This document shows, piece by piece, positions 1 through 10,083 of a stretch of 64,000 bases of DNA. The DNA is from Septoria linicola (lineage: Eukaryota > Ascomycota > Dothideomycetes > Mycosphaerellales > Mycosphaerellaceae): NCBI GenBank assembly GCA_024114885.1, contig CP099423.1, positions 2,604,001 to 2,668,000 on the forward strand, read 5' to 3'. Every line of letters begins with the position of its first letter. The first letter of the stretch is position 1. A program made the position numbers and the translations under genes. The notes beneath the pieces were generated by a model. The model did not search any database and had not been told where the DNA came from. It saw nothing but the letters and a program-made list of their open reading frames with translations.

Positions 1-1192
1 GTATCTATGCAACCCACTGAATTCGACGACTTCTAGTGACGAAAGCTCTGCAGCCACACGAGTGAGAAAGCTCTTCCACTCGCTCACTGTATGGAAGATC
101 AAGAGAATCAGGGTCAGCTCTCGAAGGCTGTCGCGGTGCCGATCCACGAATGCAACAAGCTCGTCGGCCTTGACTTGTACACCTGCCAGCTTCATCCTCT
201 TCAAGTATCGAAATGTCGTTGCGCCAAAAAGATCCGTGAGGCACATGCTCATTCCAAAACTCACGCGGCCAGAGTATGGCACTTCCAGACTCAGTGAGCA
301 CAGTCGCATTGCCGATTTCAAGAGACGTGGCAAGAGATGCTTGGTTGTCAAGTGGTCCGTGACATTATCGTCGTCTTCGACCAGACAATGGACATGCAGA
401 TTCAGAGTTTTAACTCCGGACATCAGAATCTCGCATGAACGGGCAAGTTCGTCGCTCATGACCAGAGGGGGTGACACTTGTGTGATAGATATGTCTTCAA
501 TTCGAGCGTTCGATTCAATGGCAGCCATAAGCAATTGATGGAATGCGTGTACGTTTGCAGAGTTTTTCGGTTCAAGGTACCATGGTATGCTGATTGCTTC
601 AACGAATGGCCTGTGTTGAGTCAACGTGGAACGGCGAGGGTCGATACGAGGTGGACTCGTGCTGTCCACGGAAAAGGATAGCCGCGTAAGTCTGGGGCAT
701 GACCGAAAGAATGCAACGAGATGCCGGGAAATGGTATCGGAGTCGTCGAGTTCGTCTTGATCTCGAATGAGGTTTTGGTATTGATGATAGGCTTTCGCAC
801 AGAATGTCAACGTCGATCGGCACCCGAACCTGTTCAATTTCTGGAGGGATGTCTGACAGCTGTGCGATCTCTATTGGTAGAGTCTCGAGGTTCAAAGACC
901 GGAAGTGTCGTTCCTGGTCCCACTCGTCGAAATCATCGTACTTCTCCAGTCCGTCGGCTTGGAACCAGAGTGATGTGATGTCCCTTGCGAACTGTGGATG
1001 TGTGGTGCTTGTATTGGCTGCGTCGGAGAGGCTCTCTTTGGTGTAGTAGACGCTGAACTCGGGAATGACGTATGGAGTCGCCTTGTCAGAGAGGTACCTG
1101 TTGGTAGACCTTGCGCTAGCAACGTCGTCTGTGTGCACCATGCGGAAGATGATGTCAAGCAATTCCGTGGGCAGTGCTGTTATGGATGGCAT
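1..1192 (-). CDS. F-box domain protein, 3' end beyond window, internal frame change
   Basis: Start ATG at 1190-1192. The N-terminus (residues 6-50, LPTELLDIIFRMVHTDDV onward) is a classic fungal F-box, the Skp1-binding module of SCF ubiquitin ligases; the rest would be a substrate-binding region. The first frame runs to about residue 130 and stops at 599. A different minus-strand frame opens just after position 870 and stays open to base 1. It reads as real protein (AFFRSCPRLTRLSFSVDS at about 660-720, then SIPWYLEP, LLPRLLKSAMRLCSLSLEV and LKRMKLAGVQVKADELV). The two halves therefore belong together, but no canonical intron in the 780-870 overlap joins them in phase, so either a short indel or an unusual intron is present. 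Fungal F-box families are large and often contain broken members. The protein continues past the window edge. The F-box call is firm; the target is unknown. Confidence 0.75.
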
Positions 1193-2029
1193 ACCTCGCG
1201 GGTCTACGCATGTGTGAGGAACAATATGATTGATGGTGGGCTAGAATGAAGTCGTGAAGCGCATCGGAAGTGCTCGAAGAAGATCATAGCCCTGGAAGCG
1301 CCAGTGTCTGCAAGTGCCAGTATCTGCAAGTACGCTGGTCCTAACTGGCAGTCATGGAGGCAGCGTTTGGCAGGTACTGCAATACCTTCGGCTGTGATCG
1401 ACATCTGCGAAGGTATATCTGGAAGCCACGACGGACTGTAAGCATGCACATCGGAAGGACGAGTGAGTACTGTCCATTTCAACTGCTTATGGTCAACGTG
1501 GGCCTTTTGGCCACTTCCGGCTCAAGTTTGGCATCGGACTCGCATCGATGAAAGTATGTAACGATGTCACCAGGCTTAGCGGACCGCTCAGTCAGATCTT
1601 CCCAGGCCGTACAGTCTGTTACTCACAAGGGTCGTCAATCAATATGACAGGCACGAGTGAGTGCAAGGGTGCAGCTCGTCATGCCCGGGAGTCGGCGCCT
1701 CTGCGGAGAGCTATCCCGGGACATGCTTTCAGATCGACTCCGAGGACGTCGAGAAGATAGAGGAAAGAGAACAATGCTTGATGCGATGGCACGACTGGAC
1801 GAGGCTGAAGATGCACAAGGTGAGGATGTTGACGAAGACGGACCAGGATTGGCCCCTGCCAATGCCACGCAGCGCCGATCATGCCGATCTCGCATCCACG
1901 GGCTTGGTAAGGGACCTCGATGAACAACGTGCTCACTCTCGGCTTACACTTGTCGTGTCTCCTTGTATACTGCTGTTCGCGACACGTGGTGATTCGATGT
2001 AACATGGTGATCGCACAAGCATCACCAAA
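1193..2029. other. Intergenic region, no supported gene
   Basis: No frame has convincing coding character. One plus-strand open stretch at 1657-1923 is rich in Glu, Asp and Arg and ends in TGA, but it has no recognisable domain and no clear exon partner. The region should hold the divergent promoters of the F-box gene (-) and the ZIP transporter (+). Confidence 0.5.
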
Positions 2030-3509
2030 ATGACACAAGACGGAGTGAGCGACAGTATGCGACGTTCTCTTAAGCAGAACGAGACGACCCTAAACTAACA
2101 TCTCTCCTAACTTAGTCGCAGCCAGATTCGCCGACTTGCCCATTACTTTCCTCCAGGCTGAACTGCATCGACGACAAGCCAATGGCGAACGACCAGCATG
2201 TGGCTCGGACAATACGAATCGCGTCTACAACTTCCCGCTGCACGTCGCTGCCCTCTTCCTGATCCTCATTCTCTCCACGCTCGCCTGCTCCTTCCCGCTG
2301 ATCGTTCGCTGCTTCCCGAAACTGCCTGTTCCACATCATGCCCTCTTCATCAGCAGGCACTTTGGCACGGGCGTGCTGATTGCCACGGCATTTGTGCATC
2401 TGCTACCAACCGCATACACGAACCTCACAAATGCATGTCTTCCTCCCTTCTGGACGAAAACGTACCCGGAAATGCCAGGCTTCATTGCCATGGTCAGCGT
2501 GATTGTGGTGGTTGGGATTGAGATGTTCTTTGCGATGAGAGGAGCTGGGCACAGTCACCATGTGGACTTCAATCAGCTGAGAGGGCACGATGGAGCAGCA
2601 GTGGAAAGGCCGGCAGGGAGAGGCAGGAGCACGAGTTTCAACAGCTTTCGGCACGTGCCGTTGGACGATATGGATGGAGATGCAGCAGGAAGGAGTCCAT
2701 ATGTGGATACCCCGCAGAGTCCGTCCAGCTCATTGAACAAGCCCTTGCCTCGGACGCCGAGTCCTGGGAGGGAGGACGTGGAGGATGACGATGACGATGA
2801 TCTCGATCTGGACGAGTTGGACCCGAATGTGGACGACATGCAGCCATTGACGAGGAGGACGCCAGATACGGAAGACGATGATCAGGATTTGCCAATGAAT
2901 GGTCACGCGAATGGGGATGCACGACCCGGCTTTCACAAGCGCAAAGTGTCATGGGCAGACCACGATGCCGGAACGCATCAAGCACGTACTCCAGCAGTAC
3001 TGCCCACTGCGCAGGAACAAAGACTCGTTCTACAATGCTTGATGCTGGAAGCCGGCATCCTCTTCCACTCTGTCTTCATCGGCCTTGCCGTGTCAGTCTC
3101 CACAGGCTCATCATTTGTGGTGCTCCTGGTCGCTATCAGCTTCCACCAGACATTCGAAGGACTCGCACTAGGATCCCGGATAGCATCGATCGGCTCCTTC
3201 TCGACTTCTTCGTACAAACCTTGGTTGATGTGCGTCATGTATGGCATTACGACACCTATCGGCCAGGCGATTGGTTTGGGAGTCCAAGGGCTGTATGATC
3301 CTGCTTCGGAGCTGGGGTTACTGATGGTCGGCATCATGAATGCTATCAGTAGTGGGCTGTTGATCTATGCTGGGTTGGTCCAGTTGCTGGCGGAGGACTT
3401 TCTTAGTGAGGCGAGTTATGCGGAGCTCAGAGGGAAACGGAGGATACAGGCTTGTGCTTCGGTGGTAGCGGGGTGTACGCTTATGGCGCTGGTCGGTGTC
3501 TGGGCGTAG
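2030..3509 (+). CDS. ZIP family zinc/iron transporter
   Basis: Plasma-membrane type ZIP metal importer (Zrt1/Zrt2-like class). An open frame starts at a TTG (2136), so I looked upstream. ATG 2030-2032 plus a 61-bp intron (2055-2115, GTATGC donor, CTAAC branch, TTAG acceptor) joins in phase and gives 472 residues starting MTQDGVSDIAARFADL. Membrane segments lie at about residues 49-73, 90-108 (HFGTGVLIATAFVHLLPTA), 129-149, 312-337, 343-366 and three more to the C-terminus. Segment 4 carries HSVFIGLAVS and segment 5 HQTFEGLALG, the His and Glu metal-pathway signatures of the family. The long loop between segments 3 and 4 has HSHH near residue 155, a run of Asp/Glu near residue 225 and many Pro/Ser, typical of the fungal regulatory loop. 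Stop TAG at 3507-3509. Metal specificity cannot be read from sequence. The first exon is inferred, the rest is clear. Confidence 0.9.
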
Positions 3510-3696
3510 CAAAGCGAATGTCATACACCTTCCACAAATCCAGCATTGACCCATCTAGTGCCGTGCTGGGCTGTACTAGCTCTCTGCTCACTGTCCTGCT
3601 ACGAAGCGCTCCCTACGCGAAGTTGACTTCAGATGCTCTGCGTGATGGGCTACTGAAGCGGCCGCTTGCCATCGTTGCGACTTGCGATCATTGCGA

Positions 3697-4406
3697 CTAA
3701 CAGCGCTCTCGACTATGCTGAATGGCATGCATGTGCGTGATTGTACAATTGATATCGTAGAGCAAGCGGATTTGTGTAGAAGGTTCCATCTCTCCTATAC
3801 TAAAAGAATGTGAGTAAGCAGTCCAGATAGTCATTGCCAGTGCCATTGATCTCTCATGCTCTCTGCCTCGTACAACGAGCCTTTGCTTAAGTATAAGCGC
3901 TTGACGCAAGTCTTGGTCCGTACCTGAGCAGCTCGTGATGAGCACATTCGTGTGGTCAGGATAGAACGTCTGGCCAAATCCTGCAGATGCTGTGCACGCT
4001 TGTGTGAGTTGCAGTCTTGCCGTGATGTCTTTCTTATCGACACATTTGTTATCGCCCTGTGTAGCATAAGTCAGCGACATTCTCAGTTGTTTCATCGTCA
4101 TTACTAAGGGAAGTGCAGTTGGAGACGCGCTCACATCATTGCAAAAGCCAAAACGGATGCCATTGTTGCACCAGCGACGTTTGCAGGCTCCGGGACCGGC
4201 GCCCAGGCAGATTTGTCCAGAGGGGGTTTCTTTCTCCCATGTGTCGATTTCGTAGGCGATGAGGGTTGGGCGATTGGGGTTGGTGCCCCATTGGCCGACA
4301 CAAATGGTGTTAACCTGGATAGCTGGTTAGCACAGGGGTCTGAGAGGAGTGAATAGGTAGCGGTGAAGCAGAGCGGGATGGCGATCAGATACGATGAGAA
4401 ATGCAT
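3697..4406 (-). CDS. Small secreted cysteine-rich protein (hypothetical)
   Basis: ATG at 4404-4406 begins a signal-peptide-like stretch (MHFSSYLIAIPLCFTATYSL). The body lies in another frame: from about 4314 down to 4135 it reads ICVGQWGTNPNRP, then ICLGAGPGACKRRWC and FGFCND. A clean 78-bp intron (4057-4134, GTGAGC donor, CTGAC branch, ACACAG acceptor) then joins in phase to GDNKCVDKKDITARL and TACTASAGFGQTF. About nine cysteines in a short mature chain suggest an extracellular disulfide-bonded protein, possibly an effector or surface protein. The signal-peptide exon and the cysteine-rich exon do not join in phase by any intron I can find; CTATCCAG at about 4315 looks like an acceptor but no matching donor fits, so an indel or an unseen first exon is possible. 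The 3' end may include one more intron after GTACGG (about 3922). No family recognised. Confidence 0.5.
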
Positions 4407-4999
4407 GATGGTGGTAAAAGTGGTGTTGATGGTGTATTCCGAAGTGAGTAGTGTAATGCGTGATGGCGGCGTTTCGTCTTGACTTGTTCTCTCACGTGCT
4501 TCTTATAGCCTGGGATGCAATCGTCACGCTGCGGTCTTTCCTCCACTCTCTGTTCGCGAGCTGAGTGCCACAAAGATTGGATTTTTCCCACCATTTACAC
4601 ACAGCATGCACGGGGCAGTTGGAAGAAGGAGCCGCCCAAGACATGGATGGCTTGCTCTGCGGCGCATGGCAAGGCGTACGAGAACGAGCGTAGATTGACT
4701 AAGGTCGAATCCTGGGTCGATGGTGCTGCTGATGGTTCTCAGCCACTTGTTGGAAGTCCAGTCACGCGTATCCTGTCGTTGCATGGCGAATCTCAAGCAG
4801 GACGTGTAGACGGTCCTCGTTGGCTTCCAGTCCCGGCGCGAAGAACTTGCTGAACGCTGTGGATACAATGCTACCTGACTCTAGCCTTGACCCTGAGCTA
4901 TGCGCTTTGGTCTTTTTTCAGGCTCTTCCGAACCCTGTGTTGAACTCCTCCAGCGCCATGCTAAACAATCCAAATCCTTCTTCGCTGTACTGCCTCCTC
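4407..4999. other. Intergenic region, no supported gene
   Basis: Open frames on both strands here look like random shadows: no signal peptide, domain or consistent exon joins. It should contain the promoter of the minus-strand secreted-protein gene and the 3' flank of the CBS-domain gene. Confidence 0.5.
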
Positions 5000-5598
5000 T
5001 CAAAACGGCCTCCTCTCGGCAAACTTCTTCAAATCCTCCCTGGTCGCCACACCCAGCACAAACCTCCTTGCGGGATCTGTCACCACTGCAAACTCCTGCT
5101 TTGCCCCTCCACTCATAGCTCCGCCCTCGAAGAACTCTTCCAGTTCTTGCAGCGGAGTCTCCATGGTGATCAACTTATATCTTCTCCCCTTGCGTTGGAA
5201 AGTCTGCATTGCCTTTTCAACTGCATCGCTTTCGCGGACTTGACCTCGCTCGAGTAGTTCGCGGAGTCGGGGCACAGACAGGTAGCCGAGGAGGGTTTTG
5301 TGCTCGTCGATGACAGTCAGATGCGTGTAGTCGCGTTCGAGGGCGGACATGAGAGCGTGGCCGATGGGCGAGTGTGGATGCGTGGAGAAGGCAGGTGAGG
5401 GGTCGAGGTCTTCTACGACGGCCTGTTGTGAAGGAAAGACGTTAGCACGAAAGATGGTATGTTCGAATGTGAGTGTTTGGCACGTACCCCTCTGTATTTG
5501 CTGGCCCAAGGACTGGGTTGTCGGTCGGTGCTGCTGGATGTGGCATTGCTTGATCCTGGAGCTGCTGATGTAGCAGGTGAGAGGCTGGTGGTTGCCAT
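5000..5598 (-). CDS. CBS domain-containing protein
   Basis: Two exons, 177 residues. Exon 1 (5598-5488) encodes MATTSLSPATSAAPGSS..SKYRG, a Ser/Ala/Thr-rich leader. The intron is 5423-5487 (65 bp; donor GTACGTG, branch GCTAAC, acceptor CAACAG), phase 0. Exon 2 (5422-5003) encodes VVEDLDPSPAFSTHPHSPIG.., then LTVIDEHKTLLGYLSVPRLRELL and FAVVTDPARRFVLGVATREDLKKF. That is two consecutive CBS motifs, each with the VVD/VTDP..LGxVTxxDL pattern, forming one Bateman module. CBS pairs usually bind adenosine nucleotides or act as regulatory modules; no catalytic domain is attached, so this is a free-standing CBS protein. A longer minus-strand frame reaching 5611 reads through the intron and is not the mature start. 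Stop TGA at 5000-5002. The domain is clear, the role is not. Confidence 0.87.
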
Positions 5599-6043
5599 TG
5601 TGCGTACTCAAGATATTGTTTTGTCTTCTCTGTTTCTGTCCTTCACTGCGGGGATGTGGTCAATTTTTGGATGGCTTCACCTCGATGGCAGAATTAAGGT
5701 TCATCGGCTATGCATGTGACGTAGAGTTGTGCAAGAGCCAGAGCTACCCCAGAAACCTTGATAACCAAGGTATGCTACAGTACCACTATCGCATCGCATA
5801 GCTCCAGAGCCTCAAGTAGCTGAAGACGATACTCGAAGGGATCGTGGTATACGAGGACAACAGGTGAGTGCATGCTATACCACGTAACTCATACCACTTG
5901 GCTCCGTGAAGACATGAAGGATTCCGGGAGACGGCGTGAGACGGGCAGCCGGCGATTGGAAAGAAGCAACTAAACTCCGCTGAGACCATAACAATCATCT
6001 GCTGAATCTCATGCTGACACTGTTCTCCACCAGCACAACAATT
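5599..6043. other. Divergent intergenic promoter region
   Basis: Separates the minus-strand CBS-domain gene from the plus-strand phosphate carrier. No supported gene is seen. It should hold both promoters; no specific motif could be assigned. Confidence 0.5.
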
Positions 6044-7338
6044 ATGCCTTCACTCTTCCCATCCGCGAGCGCCTTGAGCGCGACATTCGGCCAAGCATCG
6101 CCCTATCAATCGAAACCACAACGCAAGGACATCAGCCATTTGTATACTGCTTGGGATGTGACCGAAGATGCGAAGAACCAAGCCGCAAAGCTGAGTGATG
6201 CTGCGTCGGCAGAGATTGCAAAGGCGAGCAACATCGCGCAAGAGAAGACTGGCAAGATTGAGCTGTACAGCGGGAAGTACTATGCTGCTTGGTGAGTTGT
6301 CGCAGTTGTGAAGCAGACTGCAAGGAGAGTCGAGCTGATGGATTGCAGCACCTTCGGAGGTCTGATGGCGTGTGGAGTTACGCATTGGGGTGTGACCCCA
6401 CTCGATCTGGTCAAGTGTCGTCGCCAGGTCGATGCCAAACTGTACAAGGGCAACATCGAAGGCTGGAAGACCATTATGCGAGGCGAAGGTGTCCGTGGTC
6501 TGTACACTGGTGGCTCGCCGACGTTCTTCGGATACTCCGTCCAGGGCGCGCTGAAATACGGCTGGTACGAGTTCTTCAAGAAGTTCTACTCCGACCTCGC
6601 CGGAGAGGAGAACGCCGTCAAGTACAAGACTGGAATCTACCTCGCGGGTTCTGCTTCGGCCGAATTCTTGGCCGATATTGGTCTCTGTCCTCTGGAAGCT
6701 GTCAAGATCCGCATGCAGACCACTATGCCACCATTTGCCAGTGGGACGTTCGATGGCATCTCGAAGATCGTGGCTGCTGAAGGTGTTGGTGGTCTGTACA
6801 AGGGTATTGGGCCACTCTGGGCACGTCAGATCCCGTACACCATGATGAAGTTCGCCTCGTTTGAGACCATTGTCGAGATGATCTACCATCGCCTTCCAGG
6901 AACCAAGGACGATTACTCCAAGGCTGCTCAGACCGGTGTTGCTTTCACTGGTGGTTATCTTGCCGGTATCCTCTGTGCAATCATTTCTCACCCTGCCGAT
7001 GTTATGGTCAGCAAGCTCAATACCAACAAGAAGGCTGGTGAGGGTGCCGGTGCTGCCATTGGTCGTATCTACAAGGACATTGGCTTTTCTGGTTTATGGA
7101 GTGGTCTTCCTGTTCGGTGAGTGTATCAATTCTCAATCTTGTAATCACTACTAACCTTGTCGATAGTATTGTCATGATCGGTACCTTGACTGGTGAGTTT
7201 CGAACAGATACCAAACTTACATGGACTTCTTGCTGACTATGCCCAGGCCTCCAATGGATGATCTACGACTCCTTCAAGATCTTCATGGGTCTGCCAACCA
7301 CTGGCGGAGGTGGTCAAAAGGCCGAGGAGAAGAAGTAG
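6044..7338 (+). CDS. mir1: Mitochondrial phosphate carrier (Mir1/Pic2 type)
   Basis: Inner-membrane carrier of the SLC25 family that brings inorganic phosphate into the matrix. Four exons join in phase: 6044-6291, 6349-7116, 7167-7192 and 7247-7338 (introns of 57, 50 and 54 bp; GTGAGT donors, CAG or TAG acceptors), giving 377 residues. Three carrier repeats carry the signature motifs TPLDLVKCRRQ, CPLEAVKIRMQ and HPADVMVSKLN. Regions typical of phosphate carriers include YGWYEFFKKFYSDLAG and IPYTMMKFASFETIVE. The N-terminus is long (about 90 residues, Ser/Ala-rich) before the first repeat, and the C-terminus ends GGGGQKAEEKK. The start was chosen at 6044 (attATGCCT); an in-frame ATG at 6011 would add 11 residues. 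The 26-bp third exon is short but its phases match and the protein reads through (LPVRIVMIGTLTGLQWMIYD). MIR1 versus PIC2 paralogy is not settled by eye. Confidence 0.93.
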
Positions 7339-8034
7339 AGCATATCTGGCTCAGTATACCCAGAACAGATAGCAACAGAACTGTAGTATAGTCCAATGAT
7401 CATGATGAGAGTTCCATATCCACAGTGCTCGACGGCCTCGAGTCCGAGCCTGTGCTTACATCTTCTGCTTGCTGATGCCAATGCCTGTTCACGGCATGCT
7501 GCTCCCTCCCTGCCAGCACGGGCACGCAGGTACATGAGTGCATCGGCCGTGGCTGAACTGACGTACTGATAGTGAAGATAGAGGATCTGGCAGAGCCAGC
7601 AAAAGATTGTAGAAAGTCTATTGTGCGATAAGGCACAATCGGCGCCACCAATGAAACGGCGTCGCCAAGTCGAGAATGACCTCAAGGTCTCTTGTTCTGA
7701 CCTCTGCTTCACCACACTCCAAGACTGACTCGATGGCTATGGCGCTGCGGTCGGACCATTCACGGTGGAGGTTGAGCACGTCTGCGGGTGCAACACGCGC
7801 TCGCTCGGTAGAACTAGCAAGCGATCCGCATGCCGTCATCAAATCCCTCACCCAGCACAGCGGGAGCGCTGTATGACAGAGTGAGTTGCGTGATCTCTGG
7901 AGCTCTACCTTCTGCTCTCTATTCTTTAGTGTTCCAGTTCTTTGGCGCTACTATTCACAATCTGTGCGATCTGATTTCTAGATCTCGAGAATCACTCACC
8001 ACAGCAAGACAACAACGACCGCGAACAAAACATC
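7339..8034. other. Intergenic region with one doubtful minus-strand open stretch
   Basis: A minus-strand stretch at 7618-7851 reads with reasonable composition (VLNLHREWSDRSAIAIE, DLATPFHWWRRLCLIAQ, stop). It begins at a GTG, or at an ATG at about 7839, and lacks a domain or clear splice partner. It could be a terminal exon or chance. Nothing else is seen. The promoter of the GRGGAGN-repeat gene should lie at the right end. Confidence 0.35.
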
Positions 8035-8618
8035 ATGTCGTCCAACACACCAATCCATTCTACCGGCCGCGGCGGAGCTGGTATGTCTGCATAGATTCGC
8101 TGCGCATGCGCCTCAGCATCTGACAAATGCCCAGGCAACATCGGCCCAGACGCAAACACATACGTTGACGGCGACATTGTCCGCGAGGGCCAAGTTGGCG
8201 TCAGCAGCCAGCCAGAATACAGCGCTGGTCGCGGCGGCGCAGGTAAGCCCCTCCATCCACACCTCTTCTTCTTCCCTTCACCACAACATATCCCTGCTAA
8301 CACCACCGCCCAGGCAACATCATCCAACCCACCGGCGGCCCCGGCAAACCCTCTGAAGAAGTCGTCCCCGAATCCGCAACCCGAACAGCTGGCGGAGACT
8401 ACGACAACTTCCACACTGGCCGTGGTGGGCAGGGAAACGTTTACAAAGAGAAATATGGAGGCCATTCGACTGCCAAAGAGCAGGCTGCGGCTGGAGTGAG
8501 GAACTCGCCCAAGGTAGGACCGCAGAAGGAGGGTTTGTTGGAGAAGGTTAAGCATGCAGTCGGGCTGGACAAGGGACATAATGTGAAGGAGAAGACGCCC
8601 GAGCCGCAGAGTACTTGA
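8035..8618 (+). CDS. GRGGAGN-repeat protein (DUF3602-type)
   Basis: Three exons, 152 residues: 8035-8080, 8135-8242 and 8314-8618, with introns of 54 bp (GTATGT..CCCAG) and 71 bp (GTAAGC, branch GCTAAC, GCCCAG). The protein reads MSSNTPIHSTGRGGAG-N, SAGRGGAG-N and HTGRGGQGN, so the short motif GRGG(A/Q)GN occurs three times. That is the hallmark of the fungal DUF3602 family of small, polar, probably disordered proteins of unknown function. The C-terminus is Lys-rich (LLEKVKHAVGLDKGHNVKEK). Both introns cut the motif at exactly the same place, in phase 1 inside the Gly codon before Asn, suggesting the exons arose by duplication of one repeat-plus-intron module. Stop TGA at 8616-8618. The family call is good; no function can be assigned. 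Confidence 0.87.
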
Positions 8619-9031
8619 TTGTGCTGAGCGCGAGGACATGGGACGAGTGATGATGGGCTGATTTTGCTTTGCTTTCTTGATACCACGGATATGTTGAACT
8701 GGATCAATAGTTCAGAGGAAGGCTGATGATGAAAGGTGCGATAGAGATGTGCAGTATATGAACTACTTTTGAGCTTGGTCACGTTGTGACGTTTCGAATC
8801 GGTATGCCTGGACTTGATGGGTAGAGAATGCGGCATCGGCCATGACTCTGTAGTCTGGAAGGGACTCCGGCAAGGACGATACGAGTTGTGGTCCCACCGA
8901 GAGCACTCTGGCCACGGATTGACTGTGCCATCCTCAGACCAGGAGTCTGGGTCTGCTCGTTTCCGCCAGACTCCCATCCTTGCGAGCAGGACATCGACGC
9001 CGCCGCGCTGGACCATTGCCTTCGTAAAGCT
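8619..9031. other. Intergenic region, no supported gene
   Basis: Open frames on both strands lack domains and consistent splice structure. Presumably 3' flanks of the gene on the left and the coiled-coil remnant on the right. Confidence 0.5.
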
Positions 9032-9265
9032 TAACGTTTTCTCTGGAAATCCCTCGTGTACTTCGCCTCGGCTTCATCAATCTTGGCAATCGCAGCGAAT
9101 TGTCTCCTTCTTGGCTTCTTCAAGAGGGCCTTCCCGAGATTCTTGTCGTGTGCATCCATCCGCTTGTTGAATTCCTTGAGAATGTCCTCGAGCTGCTTTA
9201 TGCGGTTGTGTGCTCCGTCGAGTGTCTCCTCAGCGCTTCAAGCTCTGCGTCTTTGGGATCTGAGT
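9032..9265 (-). pseudogene. Coiled-coil protein remnant or terminal exon
   Basis: Reading leftward from about 9210 to the stop TAA (9032-9034) gives a charged helical sequence: NRIKQLEDILKEFNKRMD, NLGKALLKKPRRRQF and AKIDEAEAKYTRDFQRKR. Hydrophobic residues follow a heptad-like spacing, as in a coiled coil. The stretch before it (NSDPKDAELEALRRHS, about 9210-9262) is equally coding-like but lies in another frame, and no standard intron fits between them. A plausible acceptor (GCTGACAG) sits just before it at about 9266. This may be the last exons of a gene with a frameshift, or a decayed fragment. No family recognised. Confidence 0.4.
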
Positions 9266-9369
9266 TGACCTGTCAGCTGCAAGATCGCCATTTGCGAAGC
9301 TCGCAGCAGAGGTGAGACGATACACTCGAGGTCGATTCCAAGTATAGAGGAAAGCAGAACTGACTGGGC

Positions 9370-9576
9370 GGCACAGCTTCGCAATCGAATCTGGGAGTTT
9401 TCACTTCATCTACGAGAAACCACTCTCGCAAATCGACCGTGCTGGACAAGGAGGCCGCTCATCAGAGAAGAAGCCAAACGCAGCAGCACCTACACAAGTA
9501 TGCAAGCAACAAGCGGGCTTGGATCGAGGCTCTGTGCGACTTGATCGAGAGCAATCTGGAAGAAGATGAAGATTAG
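9370..9576 (+). pseudogene. Open C-terminal fragment, unknown protein
   Basis: A plus-strand frame without its own ATG reads SQSNLGVFTSSTRNHSRKS, then RRSQTQQHLHKYASNKRAW and IEALCDLIESNLEEDED before TAG at 9574-9576. Composition and the acidic tail look like genuine protein, but I find no start or upstream exon in phase. It lies beside the minus-strand coiled-coil remnant, so the area may hold the debris of one or two genes. Confidence 0.3.
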
Positions 9577-10083
9577 ACAAGGCCTCATGCAACACGTACA
9601 GGGGTATATCGTGTGAAGCAGGCCGAGAAGTTTCTTGGACTGCCGGGATCCATCTGGCATAGCCTCTCGAGGAAGTACGCACACCGGCAGCACGAGCAGG
9701 TCACAACACATGGTCCACGACCTGATGCTCTAAAGCTATACGTCTTAGCGCTGACGATCTCTCAAGTATCGAGAAATAGCGATCAAAGAACTACGCCAGC
9801 TTGCATTCACGAGCTTGTCTAACTAGAAGCAAGCGTTACCAAATAGCCTGTTGCACTGTTCCAAGACCAGATTCCGAGGATGTGATGTGACCCCGGTGTA
9901 TACAGTGCCGGGAAGGACCTGCTCTCTTTCGTCGAGCGAGTCGTGAACTGGCGAACCATGAGCTACGTGGACCGTGAGACCAGCGCGGTAGCGAGTCAGA
10001 CTCAGATCAGAATCATGAATCCGTCTAACATTATTGTCTATTCATTTGGGGTACATGGCGTAAAGCAATCGCTTATGCATCCA
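9577..10083. other. Intergenic region, nothing recognised
   Basis: No supported coding frame. A stretch near 9,960-10,020 superficially resembles tRNA boxes but does not fold into a cloverleaf that I can defend. Confidence 0.5.

Noticed and set aside
1657..1923. 88-codon plus-strand open frame
   Set aside because: No domain, overlapping open frames on both strands and no splice partner; not enough to call a gene.
2136..2138. TTG as start of the ZIP transporter
   Set aside because: Non-AUG start is unlikely; an upstream ATG exon with a canonical 61-bp intron joins in phase.
8441..9016. 191-codon minus-strand frame opposite the GRGGAGN gene and its 3' flank
   Set aside because: It is the antisense shadow of exon 3 of the plus-strand gene extended into noncoding DNA, without domain support.
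9960..10030. Possible tRNA-like boxes
   Set aside because: No acceptor stem and no consistent T-arm; cannot be folded into a convincing cloverleaf.
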